Of a stretch of DNA of 64,000 nucleotides, positions 35,676-43,496 are shown one piece after another. The translations under genes were made by a program, and so were the position numbers. Every line of letters starts with the position of its first letter. Position 1 is the stretch's first letter. The stretch is from Algisphaera agarilytica (GTDB taxonomy: Bacteria; Planctomycetota; Phycisphaerae; Phycisphaerales; Phycisphaeraceae): contig NZ_JACHGY010000001.1 in the NCBI RefSeq assembly GCF_014207595.1, positions 3,628,212-3,692,211 of the forward strand, in the 5' to 3' direction. The notes below the pieces were generated by a model that did no database searches, was not told the DNA's origin, and saw only the letters and a list, made by a program, of their open reading frames with translations.

Positions 35676-36302
35676 ATGATGGCCGATATTCGAGGTATGA
35701 AGGTGCCACGTGAGGCCTCCCATAACGACCCCCGCCGACGGATGCCGCGTCATGAGACCGACGCGGTGAGCTGTGGGCTTGGGAGCGTGCTGGACCTCTC
35801 GGGCACGGGCATGCGATTGGGGATATCCGGCCGGTGCTCGATCAAGATCGGGCAGATCGTTCCGGTGAAACTCAAGACCCCGCACGGGTCGGTCGCGGTT
35901 GCGGCACGGGCTGTTTGGCGTCGCCGCACCGGGCTCCTGGGCGGTTGTCAGATCGGCTTCAACTTCGACGGCATCAAGCCCAGCCAGGCCGTCGCCCTGG
36001 CGACGATCGCTCGCTTCGGCTTCATCGCTCCCGATGGCGTTCAGCAGGCGGGTGCGGGTGAGGGCGTCGAATCTGTCGGGCAATCGCCCAGCGCCATCGA
36101 AGCCAATATCATCATGGCCGAGTATTACGAACGCCTAGGCCTCGATCCCGAAGCCACGGCCCAGGACATCAAGCACGCCTACCGGCAGCTCGCCCGCAAG
36201 TATCACCCCGACGTGGCCCCCGGCGAAGACAATCAGCGGAAGTTCGTCGAGCTGCGTGAAGCCTACGACTTGCTCAATGACCACCTGCGTCGCGCGGGTT
36301 AA
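35676..36302 (+). CDS. PilZ domain-DnaJ (J) domain fusion protein
   Basis: The 208-residue protein joins two domains in one frame. Residues 15-110 are a PilZ domain with the c-di-GMP-binding RxxxR (R21-R25, RRMPR) and DxSxxG (D40-G45, DLSGTG). Residues 146-207 are a J domain with the invariant HPD at 177-179 (ARKYHPDVAPG), preceded by YYERLGLDPEATAQDIKHAYRQ and ended by KFVELREAYDLL. J domains stimulate DnaK ATPase, so c-di-GMP might steer Hsp70 activity or substrate delivery here. No dnaK or diguanylate cyclase is adjacent. Alternative starts are 35679 and 35697; a terminator follows. Domain assignments are by motif. Confidence 0.85.
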   Translation: MMADIRGMKVPREASHNDPRRRMPRHETDAVSCGLGSVLDLSGTGMRLGISGRCSIKIGQIVPVKLKTPHGSVAVAARAVWRRRTGLLGGCQIGFNFDGIKPSQAVALATIARFGFIAPDGVQQAGAGEGVESVGQSPSAIEANIIMAEYYERLGLDPEATAQDIKHAYRQLARKYHPDVAPGEDNQRKFVELREAYDLLNDHLRRAG

Positions 36303-36308
36303 TCTGCT

Positions 36309-36330
36309 TAGCCGCTTGCGGCTTAGCCCC
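36309..36330. repeat. Intergenic palindrome with TTAGCCCC (GGCTAA copy 2)
   Basis: TAGCCGCTTGCGGCTTAGCCCC reads on the minus strand as GGGGCTAAGCCGC and so on. It shares the GCTAAG/GGGG context with the palindromes at 18099 and 38477 and lies between the stop of the PilZ-J gene and its terminator. Confidence 0.4.
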
Positions 36331-36356
36331 AAAAAACATTCAGATTGAATCTCGCC

Positions 36357-36378
36357 AAGCCGTAAGCGGCTTATTTTT
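36357..36378 (+). terminator. Intrinsic terminator of the PilZ-J gene
   Basis: AAGCCG (36357-36362) pairs with CGGCTT (36367-36372) around TAAG and is followed by ATTTTT. It overlaps the stop codon of the convergent gene. Confidence 0.65.
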
Positions 36379-37162
36379 CGTCGCCACCGGGCAGGTGGTC
36401 CAAGCAGTAACAAACCGTTCCGTTGGCCTCGGCGTTGTAGCGAAACTCCGCCTGCGGGTGAGAGATATCGGTGATTCCACACACCGAGCAGCGGTGGAAC
36501 GGCTCGTTGGCTTCGGCGATCGCGTCGCGCTGGCGCTTCATTTGGTTGTGGCCACGTTTGATCCGGCGTAGCAACTCCGGGCCGAAGAAAATCATGAAGT
36601 TCAGCGTCGCGGCAAAGACCATGGCCGGCCCCGCCCAAGCTCCGACCGCGATCCTGCTGATCGCGATGTAGACGAAGATCCCCCCCGAAAACATCCCCAG
36701 CCACTTCATCTTCACCGGCAAGATGAAGAACAGCAGAATCTCAAAGTCGGGATAGAGCACCGCGAAGGCGAGGAAGACCGACGTCGCCAGAAAGGCGTTG
36801 GAGACCGGCGCTCCGGGGACGGCAAAGGCCACTGCAACGCTCGCCAAATAGCCAATCAGCCAATACAGGTTGTATTTAGGCGTCCCGATCGCGTTTTCTA
36901 AACCCGCCCCGGTGAAATACAGGATGTACCAGGCGATCACGGCGAAGAGGAAGAAGCCCGACGGCGGCACCATCATGAAGGTAAAGATCCGCCACCACTC
37001 GCCTTGGCGGACGAGCTGGGTGTCGAGCACCATGCCCGCGGCGATATCCGGGTTGGATACCCCGGCTAAGAACGACATGATCTGGACGCCGATGATCCCC
37101 AGGGTCAGGTGGGGAACGGCGAAACCCGCGAGTTTGTGTTCGAGTTGTCGGGTCCACTTCAT
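36371..37162 (-). CDS. Rhomboid-like membrane protein without protease residues
   Basis: From ATG 37162 (AAGGAA eight bases upstream) the product is 263 residues with six to seven hydrophobic segments. QLVRQGEWWRIFTFMMVP is the rhomboid/derlin L1 signature WR.FT. The catalytic parts do not match: the TM4 GxSG of proteases is PVSNAF here, the second-helix His is Pro (MMVPPSG), and the sixth-helix His is absent. The C-terminal soluble tail has CSVCG and NGTVCYCLDHL, two Cys pairs with a His that may bind zinc. The likely role is substrate binding or membrane quality control by a pseudoprotease; this is inference. Confidence 0.7.
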   Translation of the reverse strand: MKWTRQLEHKLAGFAVPHLTLGIIGVQIMSFLAGVSNPDIAAGMVLDTQLVRQGEWWRIFTFMMVPPSGFFLFAVIAWYILYFTGAGLENAIGTPKYNLYWLIGYLASVAVAFAVPGAPVSNAFLATSVFLAFAVLYPDFEILLFFILPVKMKWLGMFSGGIFVYIAISRIAVGAWAGPAMVFAATLNFMIFFGPELLRRIKRGHNQMKRQRDAIAEANEPFHRCSVCGITDISHPQAEFRYNAEANGTVCYCLDHLPGGDEK

Positions 37163-37227
37163 GCCGGTGATTCCTTGCGGTGCCAATACGTTATCTTGTC
37201 GGGGTACCTTTGTCTTTTGGGTCATGG

Positions 37228-38418
37228 ATGATGCCAATGAAAACGCTGCTGATCGATCGTTGGGCCTGGGGCCTGCTTCTTGTCGCGCTGTGCCTTCCGG
37301 GCTGCCGGAAGCCGGAGGTTGAGCCGCCCGACTATGCCCGGCCGCTCCCGCCCGGGGCTTCGGCTCTCCGCGAAGTCGACGGCACTTGGCGCGACCAGAT
37401 TATCGAAGAGGCCGCATCGCAGATGACCGATGCCGCCTTCGTGAAGGCGCTGGGCCGAAGCTACGACTGGTTCCGGATCGAATCCACCAAGCAACACTTC
37501 CCCATCGAGGGTGTCACCCACGCCCGGGCCCGCGCCTCGGTTGAGAAGCTGATGGAGATCGCCGAGGCCACCGACGCCCGGGTCCGGGCCGACCGCCTCG
37601 ATGCGCTGTTCAACGTCTACGAATCCGTCGGCTACGACGGCAGCGGCATCGTGCTGTTCACCGGCTACTACAGCCCGGAGTACACCGCGTCGAAGACCCG
37701 CACCGGCAAGTTCCAGTACCCGCTCTACGCCCGGCCTGCCGACCTGGTCAGCGACCCCGCCACGGGAGCGATCCTCGGGCAACAGCAGTCTAGCGGGCAG
37801 GTCACGCCGTACCCCACCCGTCAACAGATCGAGTCGGGCAACCTCCTGGCCGGGCAAGAGCTCGTTTACTTGCCCAGTCGGCTCGACGCCTACTCCATCG
37901 AAGTCAACGGCAGCGCCAAGCTCCAGCTCACCACCGGCGGCACGATGTACGTCGGCTACTCCGGGACCAACGGCCGGGACTACACCAGCATCGGCCGCCT
38001 CCTCGTCGCCGACGGCGTGCTCGACCCCAACACCGTGACCATGCCCTCCATCCGGCAGTACTTCCAGCAGAACCCCCGCAAGCTCGACGATTACATCCGC
38101 CAGAATCAACGGTTCGTCTTCTTCGAGGAGTACCCCGCCACCGATTGGCCAGCCGGCTCGCTGGGCTTCCGTGTCACCCCCCGACGCAGCCTCGCCACGG
38201 ACAAACGCATCTTCCCCCGCGGCGGCGTGGTGCTCGTCTCAACGACGCTGCCCGGCGGACAGGATTTCCGCCAACTCATGCTCGACCAGGACACCGGCGG
38301 TGCTATCCGGGCTCCGGGGCGGGCCGACCTGTACTTCGGTATCGGGCCGACCGCCGAGCGTTTGAGCGGCGCTCAGGCCGCGGAAGGGCGGCTGTTTTAT
38401 CTCTTCCTGAAGCAGTGA
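37228..38418 (+). CDS. mltA: Membrane-bound lytic murein transglycosylase A (MltA)
   Basis: The 396-residue lipoprotein cleaves the glycan strands of peptidoglycan. The N-terminus has a lipobox (VALCLPGC). The MltA domain spans about residues 60-300, with FTGYYSPEYTASKTRTGKFQYPLYARP, and the 3D domain follows with LMLDQDTGGAIRAPGRADLYFGIG, in which the catalytic Asp (DTGGAI) sits. Family length is about 360-400, so it is complete. The start may be 37228, 37231 or 37237; the ORF is divergent from the rhomboid-like gene 65 bases away. Confidence 0.9.
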   Translation: MMPMKTLLIDRWAWGLLLVALCLPGCRKPEVEPPDYARPLPPGASALREVDGTWRDQIIEEAASQMTDAAFVKALGRSYDWFRIESTKQHFPIEGVTHARARASVEKLMEIAEATDARVRADRLDALFNVYESVGYDGSGIVLFTGYYSPEYTASKTRTGKFQYPLYARPADLVSDPATGAILGQQQSSGQVTPYPTRQQIESGNLLAGQELVYLPSRLDAYSIEVNGSAKLQLTTGGTMYVGYSGTNGRDYTSIGRLLVADGVLDPNTVTMPSIRQYFQQNPRKLDDYIRQNQRFVFFEEYPATDWPAGSLGFRVTPRRSLATDKRIFPRGGVVLVSTTLPGGQDFRQLMLDQDTGGAIRAPGRADLYFGIGPTAERLSGAQAAEGRLFYLFLKQ

Positions 38419-38476
38419 TCATGCACTGGTTCTCCCGTTCGCCTCGGGCTTCGTCCGGGGGAACGCGCCGTACCGC

Positions 38477-38503
38477 CCCCGGGCAGAGCCCGGGGCTAAG
38501 GGG
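38477..38503. repeat. Intergenic palindrome ending CTAAGGGG (copy 3)
   Basis: CCCCGGGC (38477-38484), loop AGA, and GCCCGGGG (38488-38495) form a perfect stem followed by CTAAGGGG. The architecture matches the 18099 copy (stem, 3-base loop, GCTAA plus G tract). It lies between mltA and cmk. Confidence 0.5.
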
Positions 38504-38554
38504 CGAGCGTCACGCGACCTAAACTTTCCCGTTGGCTCTGCTACACTCCCCGCC

Positions 38555-39250
38555 ATGGATCGTCTCATCGTCACCCTCGACGGGCCCGCAGGTTCGGGCA
38601 AATCCACCGTCGCCCGCCGCCTCGCCCATCGTCTGGGGCTCGATTTCCTCGACACCGGGGCGATGTACCGCGGCATCACGGCCAAGGCCCTGGACCGGGG
38701 GATCGACATCGAAGACGAGGCGTACGCCGTGGTCGAGCTGGCCCGCAACGCTCAGATCCGTTTCGACTGGGAGACCGATCCCCCGACCCTTTACATCAAC
38801 GACATCAACGTCACGCCACGCCTGCGGGACAAGGATGTCGTGCGTCGGGTGTCGGATGTGGCGGCGATGGACGCGGTCCGGCAGGTCCTCGTGAAGGCCC
38901 AGCAACGCATCGGTGAAGCCCACCCCGGTCTGGTCACAGAAGGGCGGGACCAGGGCTCGGTCGTCTTCCCCGACGCCGAGGCCAAGTTCTACCTCGACGC
39001 CAGCCCGCAGATCCGGGCCGAGCGCCGGGCCGCGCAGGTCCGCGAGATGGGGCGGCACGTCGACCTGGAAGCCATCCGCAACTCGATCATCCTCCGCGAC
39101 CGCAAGGACTCCAGCCGGAAGACCGGCCCGCTGCTGTGCCCCGAGGATGCCGAGAAGATCGACACCAGCGCGATGACCCTCGACGAGGTGGTTGATCTGC
39201 TTGAAGGCAAGGTCCGCGTGGTCAAGGACCAGCTGGAGGGCGGGGCATGA
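38555..39250 (+). CDS. cmk: Cytidylate kinase
   Basis: The 231-residue enzyme phosphorylates CMP/dCMP. The P-loop is GPAGSGKST (residues 10-18), followed by LDTGAMYRGITAKAL, the CMP-binding motif, and TEGRDQGSVVFPDAEAKFYLDASPQIRAERR. Length is normal. A TACACT box lies seven bases before the ATG (38542-38547), so the message may be leaderless. The last four bases overlap the start of plsC (ATGA), as in many bacteria where cmk sits with plsC. Confidence 0.95.
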   Translation: MDRLIVTLDGPAGSGKSTVARRLAHRLGLDFLDTGAMYRGITAKALDRGIDIEDEAYAVVELARNAQIRFDWETDPPTLYINDINVTPRLRDKDVVRRVSDVAAMDAVRQVLVKAQQRIGEAHPGLVTEGRDQGSVVFPDAEAKFYLDASPQIRAERRAAQVREMGRHVDLEAIRNSIILRDRKDSSRKTGPLLCPEDAEKIDTSAMTLDEVVDLLEGKVRVVKDQLEGGA

Positions 39251-39927
39251 CCTGGTTCCGCGACCTGCGCAAACGCCAACCCAACCGCCCGCTCTGGCGC
39301 ATCGCGATCTGGCAGTTCATGCAGTCGATGTCTTGGCTTTACCTGCTGGTGCTCTATCGCACCCGGTCCTGGGGCGTACGCAACATCCCCGACGAGGGGC
39401 CGGTGCTGCTCTTGAGCAACCACCAGAGCTTCTACGACCCGATCCTCATCGGCTTCGGTTGCAGCAAGCGCCACTTCTATTCCCTGGCCCGCCACACGCT
39501 GTTCACCACACCGATCGCCAAGCTCTTCCAGCGAGTCTCCAACGCCATCCCCGTTGAGCAGGGAGCAGGCGACACCAAGGCGATTAAGAAGTGCATCGAG
39601 GTGCTCAAAGACGACCAGACGCTGATGCTCTTCCCCGAAGGCGCTCGGACGATGACCGGGGACGTCGAGAAGTTTGAGACCGGCGCCATGCTCATCATCA
39701 AACGGGCCAAGCCCACGGTTGTTCCGGTCGCGCTCGAAGGCGTCTACGATGTCTGGCCCCGGGGTCAGAGCAAACCCAAGTGGTCGGGGCGTCTCGGGGT
39801 GATGTTCGGCGAGCCGATCCCCGCCGAAGAGCTGCTGGCGATGAAAGCCGATGCCGCGATGGATATGGTCCGAGACCGCGTGGATGCCATGCGGTCCGAG
39901 ATCGCCGAACGCATCGGTAAAAAATAA
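39247..39927 (+). CDS. plsC: 1-acyl-sn-glycerol-3-phosphate acyltransferase
   Basis: The 226-residue protein catalyses the second acylation in phospholipid synthesis at the inner membrane. It has the HxxxxD catalytic motif in SNHQSFYDPILIG, the FPEGART substrate motif and the terminal VVPVALEGVYDVWP block. A short hydrophobic stretch near the N-terminus (QFMQSMSWLYLLVLYRTRSW) is the membrane contact. Start overlaps the cmk stop by four bases (ATGA). Confidence 0.93.
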   Translation: MTWFRDLRKRQPNRPLWRIAIWQFMQSMSWLYLLVLYRTRSWGVRNIPDEGPVLLLSNHQSFYDPILIGFGCSKRHFYSLARHTLFTTPIAKLFQRVSNAIPVEQGAGDTKAIKKCIEVLKDDQTLMLFPEGARTMTGDVEKFETGAMLIIKRAKPTVVPVALEGVYDVWPRGQSKPKWSGRLGVMFGEPIPAEELLAMKADAAMDMVRDRVDAMRSEIAERIGKK

Positions 39928-40143
39928 ATTGCGACGTTAGCTTTTCATGGCGATCGGGTCTTAGCGCGTTGTTGCGATATCGATACCGCGCTCCGAGAGT
40001 TGCATCGTTTGGCTGGCTGCCGTATGGATAGCCTTACGGGCCTGCGATCCCGATACGACCGATAAGCCGTGAGGCGTCAAAACACTGAACGATTTGGTCG
40101 ATATTCAACTGTCGTGATTTGAAGTACGGCATCGGAGTCGCTT

Positions 40144-41727
40144 ATGGATCCGCTTTGGGTTGTCATTGCTTTCCTCGTGGGCCTGGCCATCAAACAGTTT
40201 GGCTTGCCGCCCATGGTGGGTTTTCTCGGAGCGGGTTTTGTTCTCTCGGCGATGGGGGTCGAGCAATCGGACGCGCTGGATTACATGGCCGACCTGGGGG
40301 TCAACTTACTGTTGTTTAGTATCGGGCTGAAGCTGGACCTGCGCAGCTTGGCCAAGCCGGAGGTCTGGGGGGTTGCATCGATCCACATGCTGGTGACCAC
40401 CCTCGGGGTGGGCGGCGGCGTGTTCGCGCTGTCGATGATCGGGCTGGGCATGTTTGCCGAGCTCTCGCTGGCGACGTCGCTGCTGATCGCGTTTGCGTTC
40501 AGTTTTTCCAGCACCGTTTTCGCGGTGAAAGTGCTTGAACAGAAATCGGAGATGAAGAGCCGGCACGGCAGCGAGGCCATCGGCGTCCTCATCGTGCAGG
40601 ACATCTTTGCGATCGTGTTCCTCACCGTTTCGCTCGGTAAGGTGCCATCGGTATGGGCGTTTGGTCTGCTGCTCCTGCCCCTGATCCGGCCGCTGCTGGG
40701 GCAACTCATGGACCGCGTCGGTCACGGCGAATTGCTGATTCTGGCGGGGCTCGTTCTCGTCTATTGTTTCACCACGGTATTCGGGCTGGTACAACTCAAG
40801 CCCGACCTCGGCGCACTGATCGCGGGTCTGCTCCTGGGCAGCCACCCCAAGGCCAGCGAACTGGCCAAGAGTCTGCTGAGTCTCAAAGACCTGCTGCTGG
40901 TGGCCTTCTTCCTGAGCATCGGGCTGAACGGCCTGCCGGGAATCGAGCAGCTCTTGATCGCGGTCGGCCTCGTGGCCTTGGTGCCGCTCAAGGTCATCGG
41001 TTTCTTCTGGCTGATGACCCGTTTCCGGCTGCGGGCCCGTACCGCGATGCTCAGCTCGCTCGCTTTGGCCAACGCCAGCGAGTTCGGGCTGATTGTTGGA
41101 GACTTGGGGGTATCCAAAGGCTGGATCAGCAGCGAATGGCTGGTGGTTCTGGCGATCACGGTGAGCCTCAGCTTCATCCTCGCCGCGCCCTTCAACGCCC
41201 ACGCTCACGGCCTGTTCGGCCGTTTCGTCAAGTACCTGATGCACTTTGAATCCCACACCCGGTTGCCCGACGACCAGCACATCGAGTTTGATAAACCGCC
41301 CCGTGCCATTGTCATCGCGTTGGGGCGGACGGGAACCGCGGCCTACGACGCGTTGCGTGAACACTTTGGCGACGACGTGGTGGGGCTTGATGCCGACCCC
41401 ACCTCGGCCGAACGCCACCGCGAGGCCGGCCGAACCGTCATCGTGGGTGACGCCACCGACCCGGACTTCTACGAACGCCTCAACACCACCTGCGGGTGTG
41501 AGTTGATCGTCATCGGTCTGCAATCGAAGTCCGAAGCGGGCACCATCACCCGTCTGCTCCGAGCCAGCGGCTTCACCGGGCACATCGTCGCCATGGCGCG
41601 GTTCCGCGACGAAATCGAGCAGCTGCGTGAGGCCGGGGTCGATACGCCTTGCTACCTGCACGACGAAATGGGCATCGGCCTCGCCAGCTCCGCGCTGGAG
41701 TGTCTTGAGCAAGACAAAGCCGCGTAA
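40144..41727 (+). CDS. Kef-type K+/H+ antiporter (CPA2) with Rossmann regulatory domain
   Basis: The 527-residue protein has about twelve hydrophobic segments in the first 390 residues (ALDYMADLGVNLLLFSIGLKLDLR is the CPA2 entry, AFSFSSTVFAVKVLEQK the conserved unwound helix). From about residue 395 a TrkA-N/KTN-like Rossmann fold follows with VIALGRTGTAAYDAL (GxGxxG-like) and DADPTSAERHREAGR. Such proteins release K+ or exchange ions under stress and may be gated by NADH or glutathione. The start has CGGAG five bases upstream. The 216-base gap to plsC holds a palindrome CGATATCG and no ORF. Confidence 0.9.
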   Translation: MDPLWVVIAFLVGLAIKQFGLPPMVGFLGAGFVLSAMGVEQSDALDYMADLGVNLLLFSIGLKLDLRSLAKPEVWGVASIHMLVTTLGVGGGVFALSMIGLGMFAELSLATSLLIAFAFSFSSTVFAVKVLEQKSEMKSRHGSEAIGVLIVQDIFAIVFLTVSLGKVPSVWAFGLLLLPLIRPLLGQLMDRVGHGELLILAGLVLVYCFTTVFGLVQLKPDLGALIAGLLLGSHPKASELAKSLLSLKDLLLVAFFLSIGLNGLPGIEQLLIAVGLVALVPLKVIGFFWLMTRFRLRARTAMLSSLALANASEFGLIVGDLGVSKGWISSEWLVVLAITVSLSFILAAPFNAHAHGLFGRFVKYLMHFESHTRLPDDQHIEFDKPPRAIVIALGRTGTAAYDALREHFGDDVVGLDADPTSAERHREAGRTVIVGDATDPDFYERLNTTCGCELIVIGLQSKSEAGTITRLLRASGFTGHIVAMARFRDEIEQLREAGVDTPCYLHDEMGIGLASSALECLEQDKAA

Positions 41728-41745
41728 CGCAATCGCCTCGCGAGC

Positions 41746-43425
41746 TCACTGGTTGTTGCGGTAATTGGTCTTGGTTTCGTTCTTGGTGACGGGGATCGTC
41801 AGCGGCGGGGTATCGACGTCGCCTTTGGCCTCAGCAACAAGTTCGATGCAGCGGGCGCGCAGGTCTTCCAAGACCTCGGCATACTCGGGGTCGTTTGCGA
41901 GGTTGTTGACCTCATACGGGTCCGAGGCGATGTGGAACAGCTCTTCGTAAACCACGGGATCACCTTTGATCGACGCGGTCAGCCAGCCCTCATACCGCCC
42001 GGCAATCTCGGGGGTGACGGTGTAGAGCATGTTGTTGGGGGTGCGTTCCCGCAGCTCGCGGTTATCGTTGGCGAAGTAACGGATGTAGCGGTACTCCTGG
42101 GTGCGGACGGTTTCGCAGCGGGGGTTGCCGAAGATGGTCGACCAGAGATTTTCGCCGAAGGCGGCGTCGCGCCACGGCACGTCCTGCCCGCGGGTGATCG
42201 GCGAGAGGTCCATGCCCTGCATCGAATCGGGGGCGCTTACGCCCGCCATACTCAGGATGGTCGGGGCGATGTCGATCGACAACGCCAGGTCGTCGCTGCG
42301 TCGGCCCTGCGTCACGCGGGGGTCGTAGATGACCATCGGGACGCGGAGGTTGGTCTCGTAGCAGAGCGACTTGCCGCCCAGGCCGTGCTCGCCGTTGAAC
42401 AGGCCGTGGTCGGAGGTGAAGATCAGGATGGTGTTGTCGGCGATGCCGAGCTCTTCGAGTTTTTCGCGGAGTTCGCCGACCATGCGGTCGATGCCGGTGA
42501 CGGCCTGCAGGACGCGGATCATGCGTTCACGGGCGGTGTCGGGCTGGTCGACCCAGTCGTATCCGGTCTGGCGGAGGTCGGCGAGCAAGACGTCGGCGGG
42601 CAGCTTGGGGCTTTGAATGTCTTCACGCGCGATGTAGGAATCGGGCAGCGGGAGGTTGCTCTGCCATTCGCGGTAGGCGGTGCGGTAGAGCTCGTCGTCG
42701 GTGGGGCGTTGCTCCATGGACTGCGTGCTGAAGCCGTGGGGCAGGTTGAGACAGACCGAGAGCATGAACGGTTGGCCGTCCGGGCGCTTTTCGAGGAAGC
42801 GGATGGCGTTGTTCATGAAGGCTTCGTTCGACTCGGGATCGAGGAAGGCCTGGATGCCTTCGGAGACGACCTCGGCCTGGGTATCTAGCTCGGCGTTGTC
42901 GAAGATCTCGTGGCGGTCTTTGGGGTAGAAGCCGATGTGATGGTGCCCGGCGTACCAATAGTCGAAGCTCTTTTCCATGAGCCCGGTGTAGTAACCCTTT
43001 TCGCCGATGGGAAGGTGGTTCTTGCCGACGTAGCCGGTGAAGTAGCCCGCATTGCGGAGGAGCACGGGGTAGGAGTTGGCCCAGGCTTCGGGGGCCATGG
43101 AGGTGCCGGAGTTGAAGTTGATGCCGTGCATGCGCTCGTATTGCCCGAGCATGTAGCTGGCCCGGCTGGGCGTGCAGATGGCCGAGGTGACAAAGGCCTG
43201 ATTAAACGTGTGGCCCTCGGCGGCGAGGCGGTCTAGGTTCGGCGTCTGGGCGATGGGGTGGCCCATGAAGCCGACCGAGTCCCAACGCTGGTCGTCGGTG
43301 AGGATGAAGATGATGTTCGGCTTGCTCGTTTCGGCGGCGGGTTTGTCCGCGGCTTGTGGGGTTTCGCAAGCGGAGAGCGTGGCGATCAGCAGGGCGAGAG
43401 TGAGCAGGCGGGCGGCGGTATGCAT
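41746..43425 (-). CDS. Exported sulfatase lipoprotein
   Basis: The 559-residue enzyme has a lipobox (LIATLSAC, Cys20) and the type I sulfatase signature ICTPSRASYM, whose Cys84 is the target of formylglycine-generating enzyme. Metal ligands include FILTDDQ (Asp44, Asp45) and SDHGLFNGEHG. It is a lipid-anchored hydrolase of sulfate esters on polysaccharides, typical of marine planctomycetes. Maturation needs an FGE (SUMF1-like), not found here. It is transcribed divergently from the Kef gene's end and follows the BNR protein on the same strand after a tandem repeat. Confidence 0.93.
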   Translation of the reverse strand: MHTAARLLTLALLIATLSACETPQAADKPAAETSKPNIIFILTDDQRWDSVGFMGHPIAQTPNLDRLAAEGHTFNQAFVTSAICTPSRASYMLGQYERMHGINFNSGTSMAPEAWANSYPVLLRNAGYFTGYVGKNHLPIGEKGYYTGLMEKSFDYWYAGHHHIGFYPKDRHEIFDNAELDTQAEVVSEGIQAFLDPESNEAFMNNAIRFLEKRPDGQPFMLSVCLNLPHGFSTQSMEQRPTDDELYRTAYREWQSNLPLPDSYIAREDIQSPKLPADVLLADLRQTGYDWVDQPDTARERMIRVLQAVTGIDRMVGELREKLEELGIADNTILIFTSDHGLFNGEHGLGGKSLCYETNLRVPMVIYDPRVTQGRRSDDLALSIDIAPTILSMAGVSAPDSMQGMDLSPITRGQDVPWRDAAFGENLWSTIFGNPRCETVRTQEYRYIRYFANDNRELRERTPNNMLYTVTPEIAGRYEGWLTASIKGDPVVYEELFHIASDPYEVNNLANDPEYAEVLEDLRARCIELVAEAKGDVDTPPLTIPVTKNETKTNYRNNQ

Positions 43426-43450
43426 AGTGAGGGTTGAGAATTGAGGGAAG

Positions 43451-43478
43451 AGGGATGAGGGATGAGGGATGAGGGGTG
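43451..43478. repeat. Tandem 7-base repeat (AGGGATG)x3 plus AGGGGTG
   Basis: Positions 43451, 43458 and 43465 carry AGGGATG and 43472 AGGGGTG. Read on the coding strand it is CACCCCT CATCCCT CATCCCT CATCCCT, a pyrimidine-rich run just upstream of the sulfatase ATG. It spans the short gap between the BNR gene stop (43497) and the sulfatase start. Variation in copy number could alter expression. Confidence 0.75.
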
Positions 43479-43496
43479 GCTATCACGAAGTTGGGG

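Noticed and set aside
39928-40143. Possible riboswitch upstream of the Kef-type antiporter
   Set aside because: Only a CGATATCG palindrome and short stems are present; no match to the ydaO or other ion-related classes that I can recognise.
43451-43478. Possible CRISPR-like repeat
   Set aside because: The repeat is a direct 7-base tandem without spacers, so it is not a CRISPR array.
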